Part shown: one piece after another, positions 31,456 through 43,987 of the stretch
Layout: each line of letters opens with the position of its first letter
Position numbering within the stretch: position 1 is the stretch's first letter
NCBI GenBank assembly: GCA_905250025.1
Contig: CAJNOJ010000066.1
Coordinates: 248,001-312,000 of the forward strand
DNA length: 64,000 bases
Source: Adineta ricciae
Taxonomy: Eukaryota; Rotifera; Eurotatoria; Adinetida; Adinetidae
Reading direction: 5' to 3'
Translations under genes and position numbers: made by a program
Notes under the pieces: generated by a model
What the model saw: only the letters and a program-made list of their open reading frames with translations
The model's database searches: none
Told to the model about the DNA's origin: nothing

Positions 31456-33986
31456 ATGGAATTAAAGCAAATACCCATGACGTATTCGTTCAATAAAGAA
31501 ACATCAAATAAACTAATTGATATTTTAGCTGAACAAAGTATCCGAATTTGCTTTTACTAACCCATCTGAATCATTATTCGTAGATGTGAACTTACCTACG
31601 GACGTCGATGTGAATCAGATAGAGAATCTACGCTGTATAGTCTTGACACGACGATTAAATCAAATACCATTTGACTTCATCAAAATAGATCATATGTGGT
31701 TTGTAAAGCAAGTTTTGGTTCAAGAGTTGAGTATTTCGTTGAAACAAGGTGACCGTCTGCTTGTAAGTCAGATCTATTCATATTCTTATAACAACGAACT
31801 CTCATTACCTTTAATGTCCAAGGTGATTCATAAAACAACGATCGTGAATGACTTAAATGAAATCGATATTTCCAAATTGATACTGTATTCACCTGTGCCA
31901 TTCCTAATTTGGGTCATTTGGGATGCCGGTTAGACTCGCATATTAGAAAATAATCTTCGTATCGAATCTTGATATAGATACCTATGTCCAGCATAAAATA
32001 AAATTACAGCAGAATCGATGTCAAGAAACTTATCTCCATGCGAAAGCTCACCTTCTCAAAACGAAACATCATGGAGAGATCAGTTTGTATGGAAAATATC
32101 TTTCATCAACCGTTTCAGCACAAATTCACTTTAGATACGATCATCTCGCGTACATTATTGCTGATGCTATTGAAAACCCACATGTCCGTATAAGTAAAAG
32201 AGATGAAAAGGGTTAAATTCTTTTGATCGGTGATTATCATCTGAGATTGTAGATGATCTGTTAGAAAAGCTAAATTATCCCACACTACGATCGGATTTAC
32301 GACCGCCAAAGGTTGATATCGATGTAACCGTCCAAAAACTGCATGCTCAATTACTCCAGGTTCGTCATATATGTATATATACAAGAGAAATGTATGATAT
32401 CCTCAGCATCTCAGGGAACGGAACAGTATTTACTCAAATCTCAAGATTTTGTAAGTACTGCTGTGCCGTATCTAATGGATATAGGCAATTACTGTACAAA
32501 TGCTGGTTATGGTATCCATATTACTGAAATTATTTTGTATGAAAAACATCTCATGATACTGTTTCTTATTTCGTACTTTGATTTCCATAGGATTTGGTCA
32601 GCGATGAAACGTCTAAATGATCATATTAACTGTACAGAAATGAAATTTTGGGGGAAGATATTCGGATTACATTGCGATTATTACATTGTTCAGGTAGGAC
32701 TAGTCAAAATTGAAAGCTTAAGAACTGTTATCGCTGGAGAAGGTTCAACATGAGAACGAAATACCATTTGATGAAATCAATATTTGCCATCAAAGAAGAT
32801 TGCCAAAGATAGAGAAGCAAACACGACCTTCCAATAAGCCAATATTTCATCAGACTGTCGTACAAAGAGAGTCTCTGGAAATTCCAAGTGAACCACATGG
32901 AGTTGGTGCTAATCAATACACTTATTTCGCTACTAATTCACCTGGACTGCCATGGATAAAACTGTCTGATGTGAAACCAGCTATGATTGACCATGCTCGA
33001 AAGATTCGCTGGTTTTTCACTGGATGTCTTTCAGCACCAGTAAATGGTTTTCCACCGTTTGTTGGTCTGGAGAAAGATTATTTACGAGCACAAATTGCAC
33101 GTATTACGGCAACGACGCATATCTCACCAGCTGGATTCTTCATTCTAGAACAAAGTGAAACGGAAGAAGAAGAAGAAGGAGGAGGAGGAGGAGAAGGAGA
33201 CACTACGCTGAGTGATCAGTATAAAGGTAAAAGTCAATTCATGCATGATGGTTGAACCTGATTAGGAAAGATCCATTCCTAGATCCAGAGATTCTCGTAA
33301 ATGCTGAATTCAATGATGATCCAACAAATCCAGTTACAGCTGAATCATTAGCTGATACAAGTCTACAAGAATGGGTTCATTCTTTGCCTGAAATCTTACC
33401 ACAAGGCCGTACTCAATTTTGGCGGCCGTCGTCTATTGAAACGACGGTTCAAAGTCAAGGAGAAGATGAAAGTATTGAAGAAGAAATCGTGAATGAGAAT
33501 AAATTTCAAACACGTGCTCCACTCCTGCGACCAATTGGTGAAGATAAACATTTACACACTAACCAAACTTCATGGTCAATTGGTTTAACAATGTCTGTCA
33601 TGCGAGAGTACAGTATGTGCTATGTAAGATCAAATATCTGGCCAGGTGCCTTTACTCTTGGTGATGCGAAGTATGTAGAATAAGATTTCGTGACTTGATT
33701 GTCTTTTGATATGAACTATTCAAGAAAATATTTCAATTTGTACATTGGTTGGGGTCATAAGTATGAACAATTCAATCCCAGTCAACCTGCTCTGCCTCAA
33801 ACTGAAGTAACACAAGTATTCATAGAAAAAATGGATCCATCTGTCGAAGTGGAAAAAGCATTCGAAGTTGCCAAACGTGCTGTAATGTCAGAATTGACAT
33901 CTGAAGAAAGCACCCATGAAGAGCAAACAACTGAAGAGGAAAATGAATCAGAACAAGAAGACGAAGAGGAAGCAGAAGATGACTAG
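31456..33986 (+). CDS. RSPH4A: Radial spoke head protein 4/6 homologue
   Basis: RSPH4A/RSPH6A form the head of the axonemal radial spoke and are needed for planar ciliary beating. Exon 1 (31456-31537) and exon 2 (31584 to about 31923) splice in phase through a 50-nt intron into the recognisable domain that starts HAKAHLLKT. Landmarks follow: YDHLAYIIADAIENP, MKFWGKIFGLHCDYYIV, GANQYTYFA with LPWIKL, ARKIRWFFTG, YLRAQIARITATTHISPAGF, an acidic/Gly run, LPQGRTQFW, YVRSNIWPGAFTLGDAK, NLYIGWGHKYEQF, and an acidic C-terminal tail ending EEEAEDD. All these are in the order seen in RSPH4A/6A. The first ~155 residues before the conserved domain resemble nothing I know. Confidence 0.92.
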
Positions 33987-34607
33987 GTTCATACAACCGA
34001 AGTATTTTGTGCTTATTTCTTTGAAAAGAGGAAAATGTTATTAGAAGACGAACGCCAGATATTACATTTGTTCAACTAATAATTCTAATTATTATAATGA
34101 CTGTAATCGTTTTTTTTAAACCGTATTCATAAGTTAATTAATAAGTGGAGGAAACATCTCGTGCAGAACGAAGACGATTCAGAGTTGTCAGACGTGAACT
34201 TGTCTCTTGTGTTTCCTTTTCTGAATAAAGATCACTTTCATGATTGATATGTGCGTACTTTTGGCAAGCGAAAGAAAATAAAAAGATGCCGCTGTTCATA
34301 TCCTGTTGTTATCCAAAAAGAAAAATAAACACATACATAGACGAACACTTGCGGCCAGATCACCGGCGTGAAAAGAAGAGAAAGAGAAAGAAACGAATGA
34401 AATTACTCTTTATAGTATTTTCGTTCATCGCTGGAAATGTTGACACGAAAGATGAATCCAAGATGATGAAAAAGAAAGGAGATTATAGAAGGTTTCAGTT
34501 AAAAAAAGAAGAAGAAAAGTGGTTATAACAAAAGAGAAATGAGAGAGAGAGAGCGAGACATGTATCCAAAGATAGTTTTCATCATTCAATTAATAAAGTT
34601 AAACTGT
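33987..34607. other. Intergenic region between convergent genes
   Basis: Joint 3' flank of the RSPH gene (plus) and importin alpha (minus). A lysine/arginine-rich ORF at 34244-34528 follows from AAG/AGA-rich sequence and is not supported. Confidence 0.6.
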
Positions 34608-37214
34608 TCAAAATTGAAATTGACCTTTTGTCGATTGTGGATTGCTATTCACACCGGTTGGATTCATTTGTCCATTAGTTGATGATGCGACTTGATTATT
34701 CGTTGTGCCAAATTCGAATGGTGCGGATTCGCCTTGTTGAGGAAGATTTTCATCTTCATCAACGCCAAAGTATGTTTCTATGATGTGAAATGCTTTCTGA
34801 TAGATTTCAATATTTTCATGACTTTGTAGATATTCGATTTTATCGAGACCAAAACACTCTTCGATCATAATTGCATAGGGATTGGGCCCATTGGTGCGTT
34901 TGGCTTCAGCAACACCCAATTTAAGAATATTCTCCAAGCCATTAAAAGCTACTTGAATAATTTTCGTGTCTGTCACACTCAATAGTTCACACAAAGGTGG
35001 AATTGCACCTTGATCAATCACATATCTTTAAAGCAAATCATGTCGAAGAATAGTATTGACTAACAAATAAATCGCTTTGCTTACTTGATTTGTTGTGGAG
35101 TGCCGCCTGATGTTGCATTCGTGACAGCCCATGCCGCTTCCTTTCGAGTTTTATGATCACCATGTTTGAGAATGTTGATCAGTGATGGAAAGATGTTTGC
35201 GTCGATAACAGCCTGAAATGTTGACAGTAAAATGGCAGATAAAATTCATTGTGAAGCGTTACTTGAATTTGACTTTGAATTCCAGCTGTTATATTTGATA
35301 GAGTCCAACAAGCTTCCTTTTTGATTGATTCCTTTTGACTTTGAAGCAATGTCAGCAAATGTGGAAGCACACCGGCATCGAGAACAAGCTAAAAATACGA
35401 ATAATAAACACGTGAATGCATTTGAATAATTAATTTACTTGTGTCTGTTGATCATCACCAGTAACAATATTTCCGACAGCACGCAGAGCAGATGATTGTA
35501 CATTCAAAATCGGATGTCTAAAAGAAAGATCTTCACTTTTAACCAAAAAGGCTTGTTCTTTCTCTTCCTTACGCTAATAATTCAACGAGTCGTGTTGTGA
35601 CACCAGCTTGAATAACCGCTTGGATTTTCTCGTTCGGTCCGTCAGATAAATATGAAATAGCCCAACATGTATCAGCCAAGACATCTGAATCAAGATTGTA
35701 AAGCAAACGACTGAGAACAGGCAATGCTCCTGAAACCTAACAGAAACATAATTTGAATTTCACAGTAGAAGAATTTGAACTGATTGTTACTTTATTGAAA
35801 TCCACAGCGGGATTCTTGCCACGGCACAAGTTCGATAAACACCAAACAGCATTTCGTACCATTGTTAAACGTGTATTTCGTGAGAATATACTAAACGAGA
35901 AAAAAAAGAACGATGTTGCTGTTTTTGAAAGAAAGAAAGAGGAAAAGAAAGAAAATATCTTTTCTCGTCACTTACTTTAATAATGGTTGGAGAACGCCTG
36001 TATCAAGAACATAATCGCGACATTCCGGACTGTCACCAGCGATGTTTCCTAAAGCCCAAACGGCCTAAAATAATAATAGTTATTGAAACGATCGAATCGA
36101 AATAATCGATGATATACCTGTTCTTGAACATCTTCGTTGGCACTGCTTAGCAATTGAACAAAAACTGGTACGGCGCCGGCATCGATGACATATTTAGTTT
36201 GACTTGAATTTCCCGACGCAATGTTTGTTAGAGCCCACGCAGCTTCGAACTGAATGAAAAAAAAGTCAAATGCTAATTCAACCCCTTTTCTTTTACAATG
36301 GCTATTTACTTGTATTTGAAAATGTTGAAATTTTAATAATTCGACGAAGCGAGGAACAATACCCGCAGTAATAACTTCATCAATAGGTGGGTTGGGCTCT
36401 GATATACGAGAACGTAGTTTATGATTAATTAAATAGATACTCGATCAATAATTCAAACCTTTAGAAAGTAATTTACGAAATCGAATTGTGGCTTCGAGCA
36501 TTTGTTGTGTATCTTCGCCAAACAAAGCTGCAACCATCTGACTGGTAATAACCTAGGAAACATCGTTCATTAACATCTGACATTATGGATAACACACATT
36601 TTTGGAAATGTCAGAAGAATTTTTGGAAATGGTTTGTTAATTCAAGACTTTAATTATAGATGACGATCGAAGAACTTAAGTTCAAATACATATTTTTTGT
36701 TCTTCTCCGCTTACTTATATAAGGTTATTTTCGTATTCAAAGACGACTCGCACTCAAATGAGGACAATCAACGACAGTGTATGAAACTCTGACTAACATT
36801 TGTTTGCTGCGGAGAAATGAAAGCATACACATCTCATTAGAATTGTGAGTACTAACGTTTCAGTGCAAAATCAATCTTTCAATTAATTTTTCTCAGTGGC
36901 AAACGCTTTTAGTTCGCAATCTAAGCCGTTATTTACCGGTTCTGAAGGTCCAGTTGATTGAGTGCCAGCACCGGACACACCAAACGGACTTGTTGTTTCT
37001 GGCTCATTCGTACTTGCTAAATTTCGTCGTTTAAAGTGCTAGAAAATATCATGATGAGTTCGGTGTGAAAAGCGAAAAACATTATGTCGATGAAAACCTG
37101 TTCTTCTCGTTTTTGTTTGCGCAAGGTGACATTTAAATCTTCTCGTCTTTTACGTAGCTCTTCACTGTCAAGACCTCGATGTTTGTAATTCTTTTGACGT
37201 GCATCGTTTGACAT
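34608..37214 (-). CDS. Importin subunit alpha (karyopherin alpha)
   Basis: Adaptor that binds nuclear localisation signals and importin beta. The start at 37214 opens the importin-beta-binding region ([20 protein letters not shown] followed by [11 protein letters not shown]). About ten short introns separate exons for the ARM repeats, with the NLS-binding W-N pairs visible in [20 protein letters not shown] and [20 protein letters not shown], and again in [12 protein letters not shown]. The C-terminal exon includes [20 protein letters not shown] and a disordered QF-rich tail ending KGQFQF, which is most like the KPNA1/5/6 group. One early intron of about 350 bp (around 36555-36940) is long for this region. 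Complete and intact as far as can be read. Confidence 0.93.
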
Positions 37215-37870
37215 GTTTGCGTTTTTTCGTTATATATGTAGAAGAGCAAATCGATCAGATCTGTATTATCTAGAAGAGATTTTCCAAATATAAGCAATAC
37301 GAATGAGTTATTTGCATGTTCTGTTCAATCAAAAATGAATAATATATCGAGATGCTTTTGAATTACATGCTGAAAGACACGCGCCTAAGCTAGAAGAAAA
37401 TGAAAATGATTTGTAGACAGATATGTGTCTGATTACAAACAATAACGACGAAATAGAATTATGAAAATCATTGAAATGGATAAACGAAACGACGGTTACG
37501 TATATGATCTTCTTGGGCGGCCTTCGAGCCGTCTTATTTTTCTTTCTTCTGGATTCGGTTGGTCCATATCATCAGCAGAGAGGACTTCAGGAAAATTAAT
37601 GAATCGATTACATAACGACCTTTCATCGTTCCGTAACCAAACTATTGCGTGCAAAAACTAAATCAACCAGTCTCAGCAAAAAAAACTCGTCAAATGACAA
37701 AATCTCGATTAGATATTTATTTGCAAAACCAAATTGCGGAATATTAGGCAAATATGGTGTATCGTAGTATAGATGTCGCCAGTGATCATGCTATACAAAC
37801 TTTTGCAGTACGTTTGCGAGGTTTCAGATATTTAGAAAAGTAGAATTTATTACAAAGAAATACAAATGTG
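37215..37870. other. Intergenic region
   Basis: Lies between importin alpha and the F-box/WD40 gene, both minus. A 66-codon plus-strand ORF at 37461-37661 has no recognisable features. No splice acceptor sits directly before the importin alpha ATG, so an operon link is not suggested here. Confidence 0.5.
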
Positions 37871-40739
37871 TCAATTGTTATGTGTTCGACTGGAGAGATC
37901 TAAGATTTTCACAAGAGTGTCATCAGAAACAGTTACGATATGCGTGCGATCGGCATAGAGACAATTGATTTTCGATAGATCTTCAGCGTGCGCATTATAT
38001 GTATGTTGACTTGCGATGCTAAAAATGAAAAGTCAAATTCATCGATTGTCTATTATTTAAAACATATAGTTCACTTGACTAAATCCCAGTATTTAATCAA
38101 ACCATCCTGGCCGGCTGAAACTAATAATGGTAATTTATCATCATCGTTCAATTTTAACAATTGAACGCTTTCAATTCTATGTATAGTGAGAATCATAAGA
38201 AAGAGGCAACTCTTCCCCTAGTAATTACCTTCCGCGATGTTCTTGTGTTTCCATTACTTTTTGAACATGACATGGTCGAAGTTCTGTGACATTCACTCGA
38301 TAGATGATAATATGCACACCAAATGCATAAGCAATAAATCCATATTGAAATGTTAGACTCATGATATAATCATCGGTGGATGCATGCAAGATCTTTACAC
38401 ATCGATTATTCGTCAATGACCAAATTCGAACTGTCTGTAAAGGAAAGCTATTGTTTAGGAGAATACTTTCATGTATTGAAATACCCGATCAGCAGAGGAT
38501 GTTGCACAAAGGTTTTGTTCTTGATTGAGATCAACGCCGAAGATACTCGATGTATGACCAGTTAATGTTGCATGCAGTTCACATTTCGGTAAAAGCCATA
38601 AACGAGCCTATACAGAGTCGAGATTGAAAAAATAACAAAGTATTTTGAACTTTCAATCAACTTAACCGTTCGATCTTGAGAACCCGATAGACAAAACACA
38701 TCCGAGCATGCTAGTGACCAAACAGGACCTTTATGAGATATAAGTGTTCGTAGACAAATTCCGGTGTTAATATTCCAAATCTGCAAAGACAAATCTATTT
38801 CTATCATATCAACAACCGAACAGATCTCTACTTTAATTGTTCCTTCATACGATCCACTGATTAAAATAGCTGATGAGAGAAATTTTACTGACCAAACACC
38901 TTTCGTATGTCCAACTAATGTTTGATACAATGTTCCATTATTCAATATCCATATGTTAATTTTTCGATCAAGACCACCCGTTGCTATATGTGTTGTATTC
39001 CCACAAACACACAATACCCTTTAACAAGAACCGATTTATTACCAATGATCTTTTCGATAAAACGATATTTCTCAGCATCAATGATCTTATCATTTTCATT
39101 TTATACCATAAACACAAAACGAATATGAAATTGAAGAAGATACATTCCATTATATTCCCTATTCTTATCTCTTCTATTCAAATCATCAACGCAGTAAATA
39201 GTGCTATTTCCGCAAGTGATCTAGGTTTAACATTGGGTCATCTATGGGATAAACGTACTAACAAAATCTCGATATATTTCGATATTTCCAATTCGTCATT
39301 CGATGATTATCGATACTACTATTTCGATTTTCGTCCATTCGCGTCTGAACATCATACAATCTCTTTTCCGAGACAACGTTTAGTTGATACACATAATGTT
39401 TTAAACATCGTCGGTTTACATGATGATGATTATGTGGCATGCGTATCCTTCGTAGACGACTATGAAAATGTCTATAAGCCTCGATCAACATGTTACGAAT
39501 TCACGTTAGGTGAAAAAGTTGTCGGCTCACATCATGGTAACTCATCCGGCTATCTCGCGCCATTGCTGTTCGCAGTTGCGTTGGTTATACACATTTTAAT
39601 TGCAGTTATTCATCGTATCAAAGCGAAGAAGTACGCACAACGACTCTTACATCGTTTTATGAGTATAAATTTAAAGACAGCAGCAGACGTTATCGATGTT
39701 AGTCATTCTATGAAACAATTAGAAAAACCCTGCGTTTCTGCATCAGTACAGCGACGACTCTCCCGTGTATCAATCAGTGCAAGCGAAAGCGAGGGTAACA
39801 ATTTATTTGCAAAGAAAACTATCGATGATTTACCGGTCTATCTTATCCCTCGGCATAATCGAAGACTTACTTTAGGTGTAATGCAAACTATAGCTGAACA
39901 ATATCCATAGAACAATAAGCGAAATTTTCACTGAAAATCAATACCTCTCTGTATGGCCTTCACATATAGTAAGTTGTGCTGTTCCCATTGACCAATTACG
40001 TTTGATAGTTAAGCGTTCTTTTTGAAAATGATCCCAATCTGTTTGCGTTTTGTCTGAAGTATCTATATTGAAATAAAAATATAGCTTATAGAATAGAAGA
40101 CCGGATAATCTGTATTACGAGGTGATTTTGATTTTATTACTGATTTCCAAAGGTCACGTTCTTGATCGATAATTGATTTCCAAGTTTTGCATACCTAATA
40201 ATAGGCAGAAAAAAAAATTAACTTTTCGTTCTTCGATTCTGACCGAAACGGTTACTCGACGCGATCGAGATAATTCCGGTAGAGTTAAATAACGCAAGAT
40301 TCGAAAAGTGATGTTTCCCGGTAACAAACTAATGAAATCACGATAACGACGTTGCTACATAGAACTACGAGATAAAATCAATGCTAGACGAAATGATCTG
40401 TCTCACCATAATTACACAAGAAATAAAATAGTGTTGTCTTTCGTCTAATTTGATAATTAATTGTCGAAGAAAATCATTTTGTTCTGTTTCTGTAGTGTAA
40501 TGAAATTAAGGTAATGATGGATATCGAAAGGGATTCTTAAACGTACCTAACCAAGAACGTGTGAACCAATAAAAAAGTTGCTCAGGACTGATTGTGTTAG
40601 GTGTCTATCATAAAAACGCAAGGTGTAAGCGAGCTAAGTGCAAGGGGAATCAATTAACCGTTGATAAACAACGAACAGATTCGCTCGTCCACTGTGATAT
40701 AACTGATCGAGATGTTTTTTGCGTCAATCGACTTGCCAT
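37871..40739 (-). CDS. F-box/WD40-rep​eat protein (FBXW family, FBXW7-like layout)
   Basis: Substrate receptor of an SCF ubiquitin ligase. Reading from 40739: a short N terminus, a helical dimerisation-like segment (EQLFYWFTRSWL then NDFLRQLIIKLDE), the F-box RDFISLLPGNITFRILRYL with VCKTWKSIIDQERDLW, then WD40 repeats (GHTERVLCVCGN, GLDRKINIW, GHTKGVWSVKF, LSGSQDR, GHTSSIFGVDL) to a stop at 37871. RDFISLLP is identical to FBXW7, and the segment order is the same, but the repeat number (about six) is smaller and some blades are weak. The intron between the F-box part and the first repeat (39019-39944, 926 nt) holds a separate gene on the opposite strand. Confidence 0.82.
39125..39910 (+). CDS. 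Single-pass membrane protein nested in an intron of the F-box/WD40 gene
   Basis: One exon, 261 residues. The N terminus (MKLKKIHSIIFPILISSIQI) is a signal peptide. The ectodomain of about 120 residues ends in a fibronectin-III-like pattern (YVACVSFVDDYENVY, then RSTCYEFTLGE). A transmembrane helix follows (YLAPLLFAVALVIHILIAVI), then a basic and serine-rich cytoplasmic tail of about 90 residues. I start at 39125 because the ATG opens a good signal peptide; an in-frame ATG at 38981 would add 48 residues overlapping the host gene's exon. The entire gene lies antisense in the 926-nt intron of the F-box/WD40 gene. Function unknown; an adhesion or receptor-like role is only inferred. Confidence 0.68.
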   Translation: MKLKKIHSIIFPILISSIQIINAVNSAISASDLGLTLGHLWDKRTNKISIYFDISNSSFDDYRYYYFDFRPFASEHHTISFPRQRLVDTHNVLNIVGLHDDDYVACVSFVDDYENVYKPRSTCYEFTLGEKVVGSHHGNSSGYLAPLLFAVALVIHILIAVIHRIKAKKYAQRLLHRFMSINLKTAADVIDVSHSMKQLEKPCVSASVQRRLSRVSISASESEGNNLFAKKTIDDLPVYLIPRHNRRLTLGVMQTIAEQYP

Positions 40740-41212
40740 TCTGGATTTTGTTCCATTGGACGTACGACTGAAATCAACACTTCTGAAAATAAAATAGAGA
40801 AGAATTATCAAAACAAGATAAACATCTAAAACATCATTTACTGATGTGTCGATCGAGTTTGTTCATTGGTTTGTGTATGTATAGATGATTGCAGCGAAGT
40901 TGAAAGTTTATCTTTTGGATATCTATGCAGATACATATACATGAATACTAGCAAAGAAAATCTCTGTATCTTCATATTGTACAATCAGTGGAGCGAGACA
41001 AACACACGATATTCTTTCATTCATTTATCTCATGGTCATACAAATTGATTGTCGACGATCATTTAAATAATTGCTCGAAACGATTCGGTCATTTCGAATA
41101 GGCGAAAAGACGACGGTGATCAATACAGATACATACATATACATAGATATTCAAGGTAATTATTCTAATCATATTTTACTTCGTAAGTAGAATTTCACCT
41201 TGAAATTTCAAA
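40740..41212. other. Divergent intergenic region
   Basis: Separates the F-box/WD40 gene (minus) from the proline-rich gene (plus). An acceptor-like TTTTCAG precedes the F-box gene start near 40788, and a possible 39-nt 5' UTR intron (aag|gtaatt to gtaag|tag) lies near 41156-41192. No coding sequence recognised. Confidence 0.45.
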
Positions 41213-42623
41213 ATGTACAAGAATACTTATAAAAACGAGCATGTGAACAATAGTGAACGTTCTCACTTTCTCAAAACACAAGCCGTCCCTGCAGTTGAAC
41301 AGATCACAGGAACTAGTTATCGAAATCAACAGCCGAAACGGGATGTAATGACGACGACGATGACAAGTTGGGATTCAACACCGGTCAAACGTGGCAACTT
41401 TATTTGTGGACCACACTCAGCATTTGCACGGCTTTTTCCAGATAAATACCGGCACCAGGAAGAGTCAACTCGTAAACCACGATCGTTATCCATTGACACT
41501 CAACGTGCAGGTGTTGATCATGTGACAATTCCGCGTATACCAAGTGACAATGAAGATTGTGGAGGTTGTTTGGATAAAGTGAAAAGGTCGCGTCGTGTTC
41601 GATTTGATACAAACGAATATGACAATTCTCTACATATTCGTACTAAATCCGAACCGTATCTAAACCGAGTGGACCTATCGACCGAATGTTTAGGCAATGA
41701 AATCAACTGTGATCCTAATCCTGAAGTCATACGTTGTGATAATCCAAAAGAAGTTGTCTATACTCAGAAAGTAGGCGTTCGCTATTTAAGACCGCCTACA
41801 CCACCGCCACCAGGGCCGCTCGTTATTCGTGAAGTTCATCCAGCACCGCCAGTCGATCCTCCACCACTCATCGTTTCAACAACACCGTAAACATCTGATT
41901 TTGTAAGTTTATCAGAAGATTCAAAGAAAGTTTTTTCTATCTTATAGACCACTACCACCTCGAACTCCGTCACCGATCATCGTTCGCGAACAACCACCAA
42001 CTCCACCGGTTTATCAACCGCCTAAAGTCATTACAAAGAAACTGCCACCTCTTCCAACTCCTCCACGTCGCGTTGTTATCAAACGTAAACCGCCACTACC
42101 AGCAAAACCTCGACCCGTCATCATTGAAAAATGGTTGCCGTACAAAGCAACGCCTCAACGACCTATTCTCTATCAACGAGCAGAAAATGTCGATCGAAAT
42201 CGATGTCCTCAGCGTAATGTCATCGTGCAGTATGATCCGCCTCGCGTTCATGTCAAACAGAAAGTACAAACATTCGGCTGCTTTCGCGTTGATCCAGAAG
42301 CTTATCGAGCTCAACATGGTTCATCACTTCAAAGCACAAATAGTATCCGCAAAGTTTTAGAAAAGATTGGCTGTAATACCGATCTGATAACATCAACAGG
42401 ATATAGTACCAACTGTTCGGCAATGTACAATCAAAACGAGAATTGTTCACATTATGACTACCCGCGACTATCAACAACTTGTTTCACGGATGAACAATTA
42501 GATGCACTGATCGGCACAGCAATACCATCAATGAAATTACAAAGCACAGAAAATCACTACGATATACCAAAAATATGCCACGACAACGATGATTATAATT
42601 TGAGAATTTCATCAACAGTATAA
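41213..42623 (+). CDS. Proline-rich protein with PPxPPPLV/IRE-type repeats
   Basis: Two exons (41213-41886, 41948-42623) encode 449 residues. The first half is polar and probably disordered, with a basic patch KRSRRVRF. The centre is a run of proline-rich units (RPPTPPPPGPLVIREV, PPPLIVSTTP, PPRTPSPIIVREQPPTPP, PPLPAKPRPVIIEKWLPY), then QRNVIVQYDPPRVHVKQ and a conserved-looking segment FRVDPEAYRAQHGSSL. I have a faint memory of similar modules in invertebrate cytoskeletal proteins but cannot name the family. No signal peptide or membrane segment. Its stop is 17 bp from the stop of the next gene on the other strand. Confidence 0.7.
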
Positions 42624-42640
42624 CAAAGCAAAACACAAAC

Positions 42641-43388
42641 TTACTGTGTAAATACTGATTGAGACTTTTTCGGAAGTCCATCATCATCACGAAATTCTCG
42701 AAGATCATTGATATTGCTTAGGTAGAAGCTTTCTTCTCCATCCAGACGACGATGACGATATTCCTTTTTTTGTATATTACGCAGAACTTTATAAAAAAAA
42801 AGGAGTTTTTTTTCTTTTCTCATACTTTCAACGTTCGACTACTGGGCGTACTAATTTGCTTGAAATGATAATCAGGATAACGAAATTTAACAGCGTAAAA
42901 ATAATCACGATGTAATGACGGTTGTAAGACTGTCCATAGCATATCGAGTTGATATGTATTACATAAAGGTAACAATCGTTCGATAAATTGACATCGCTAG
43001 AAGCCAAAACAAAGTCATTCGATTGGTTGATATGAAAGAAGTTATCTTATAATTCAAAGCTACAAAGTGATTGTTTGACTTCAGGGTGTAGAGCTAACAT
43101 TGTCGTTAGGAGAGATAAAAAAATATGAAAAAAAAAAGTTCATTTTCAGACATCGGCTTTTCACTATGTGAAAAGCATAGTTCGATAGATGAAATCAGTA
43201 AAGTTTGTCATTGAATTAAAAACAAAAAATATTTGTCTTACCTGTTGATGAGTCCATCGTTCAACAGTAGTAATAACTCCAGCTATTTGTTGCTTTTTCA
43301 TTGGAGTTCTATTCATTGAACTTGTCATTGTCATTTCATTTGTAAGCATCATCATATATTTTTGATTCAAACTACTTCCAACAATCAA
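42641..43388 (-). CDS. Short FBXO16-like protein without F-box
   Basis: Exons 43242-43388, about 42826-42996 and 42641-42786 give about 155 residues. The segment VERWTHQQRCQFIERLLPLC with the following YQLDMLW resembles the helical region that precedes the F-box in FBXO16-type proteins (WTDSQRRRVLLDLLERC). No F-box follows; instead the last exon is charged and polar. The last splice junction is uncertain: the donor at 42825 gives an unlikely frame, while an upstream donor near 42840 keeps the plausible C-terminal frame ending KKSQSVFTQ. Convergent with the proline-rich gene. Function not assigned. Confidence 0.5.
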
Positions 43389-43987
43389 TTTTGACTACAA
43401 TAACTAGAAATAGCTTTTGATGTTTGCTCGCTCTTTTTCTTCTTTTCTTTCAATTTCTTTTATAGTCTTACTGTTTCCTTTCTTTCTTTTTATTCAAATT
43501 TTGATAGCATCATTAGATTGAAGTACATGTAAAAAAATTAGATTTTTGTTTTTCGTCTTTTCTGTACTTATGCGTATCGCATAGTGACAAACAAATAAAC
43601 ACAATCATCTGCTCACCGATCTATGTCTTCATTCGTACGATAGAGAAAGTTAGAGGAAAAAACTCTCCATTTCTATTTACATCAAATACTGTGCAGAATA
43701 GATTCAATTCTATTGATTTTCGTGCTGCTTCACACATACCGACAGTGTCAACAGCATAGTAACAGATATAATTGATTAAAAACAACGAAGACATAGATTT
43801 CTTGATTTAGAATGTGTTTATTAAGAAAAAGAAAATGACACAAACGAATCTTGATTGATTTTCGATTTGTTTGAAATCAGTTCAAGTGAAAAACACTGAT
43901 CATATCAAATAGCGATTATATAACTAATTTCTATAATCACCGGATGTTGACTGTTGTAATTCTATCTCGAAGTTTTGCGTTAATTGA
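43389..43987. other. Intergenic region
   Basis: T-rich, low-complexity sequence between two minus-strand genes. Nothing recognised. Confidence 0.55.

Noticed and set aside
34244-34528. Lysine/arginine-rich 94-codon ORF
   Set aside because: Composition follows from AAG/AGA-rich 3' flanking DNA; no splice or motif support.
37461-37661. 66-codon plus-strand ORF upstream of importin alpha
   Set aside because: No similarity, no conserved motif, and no neighbouring exon that extends it.
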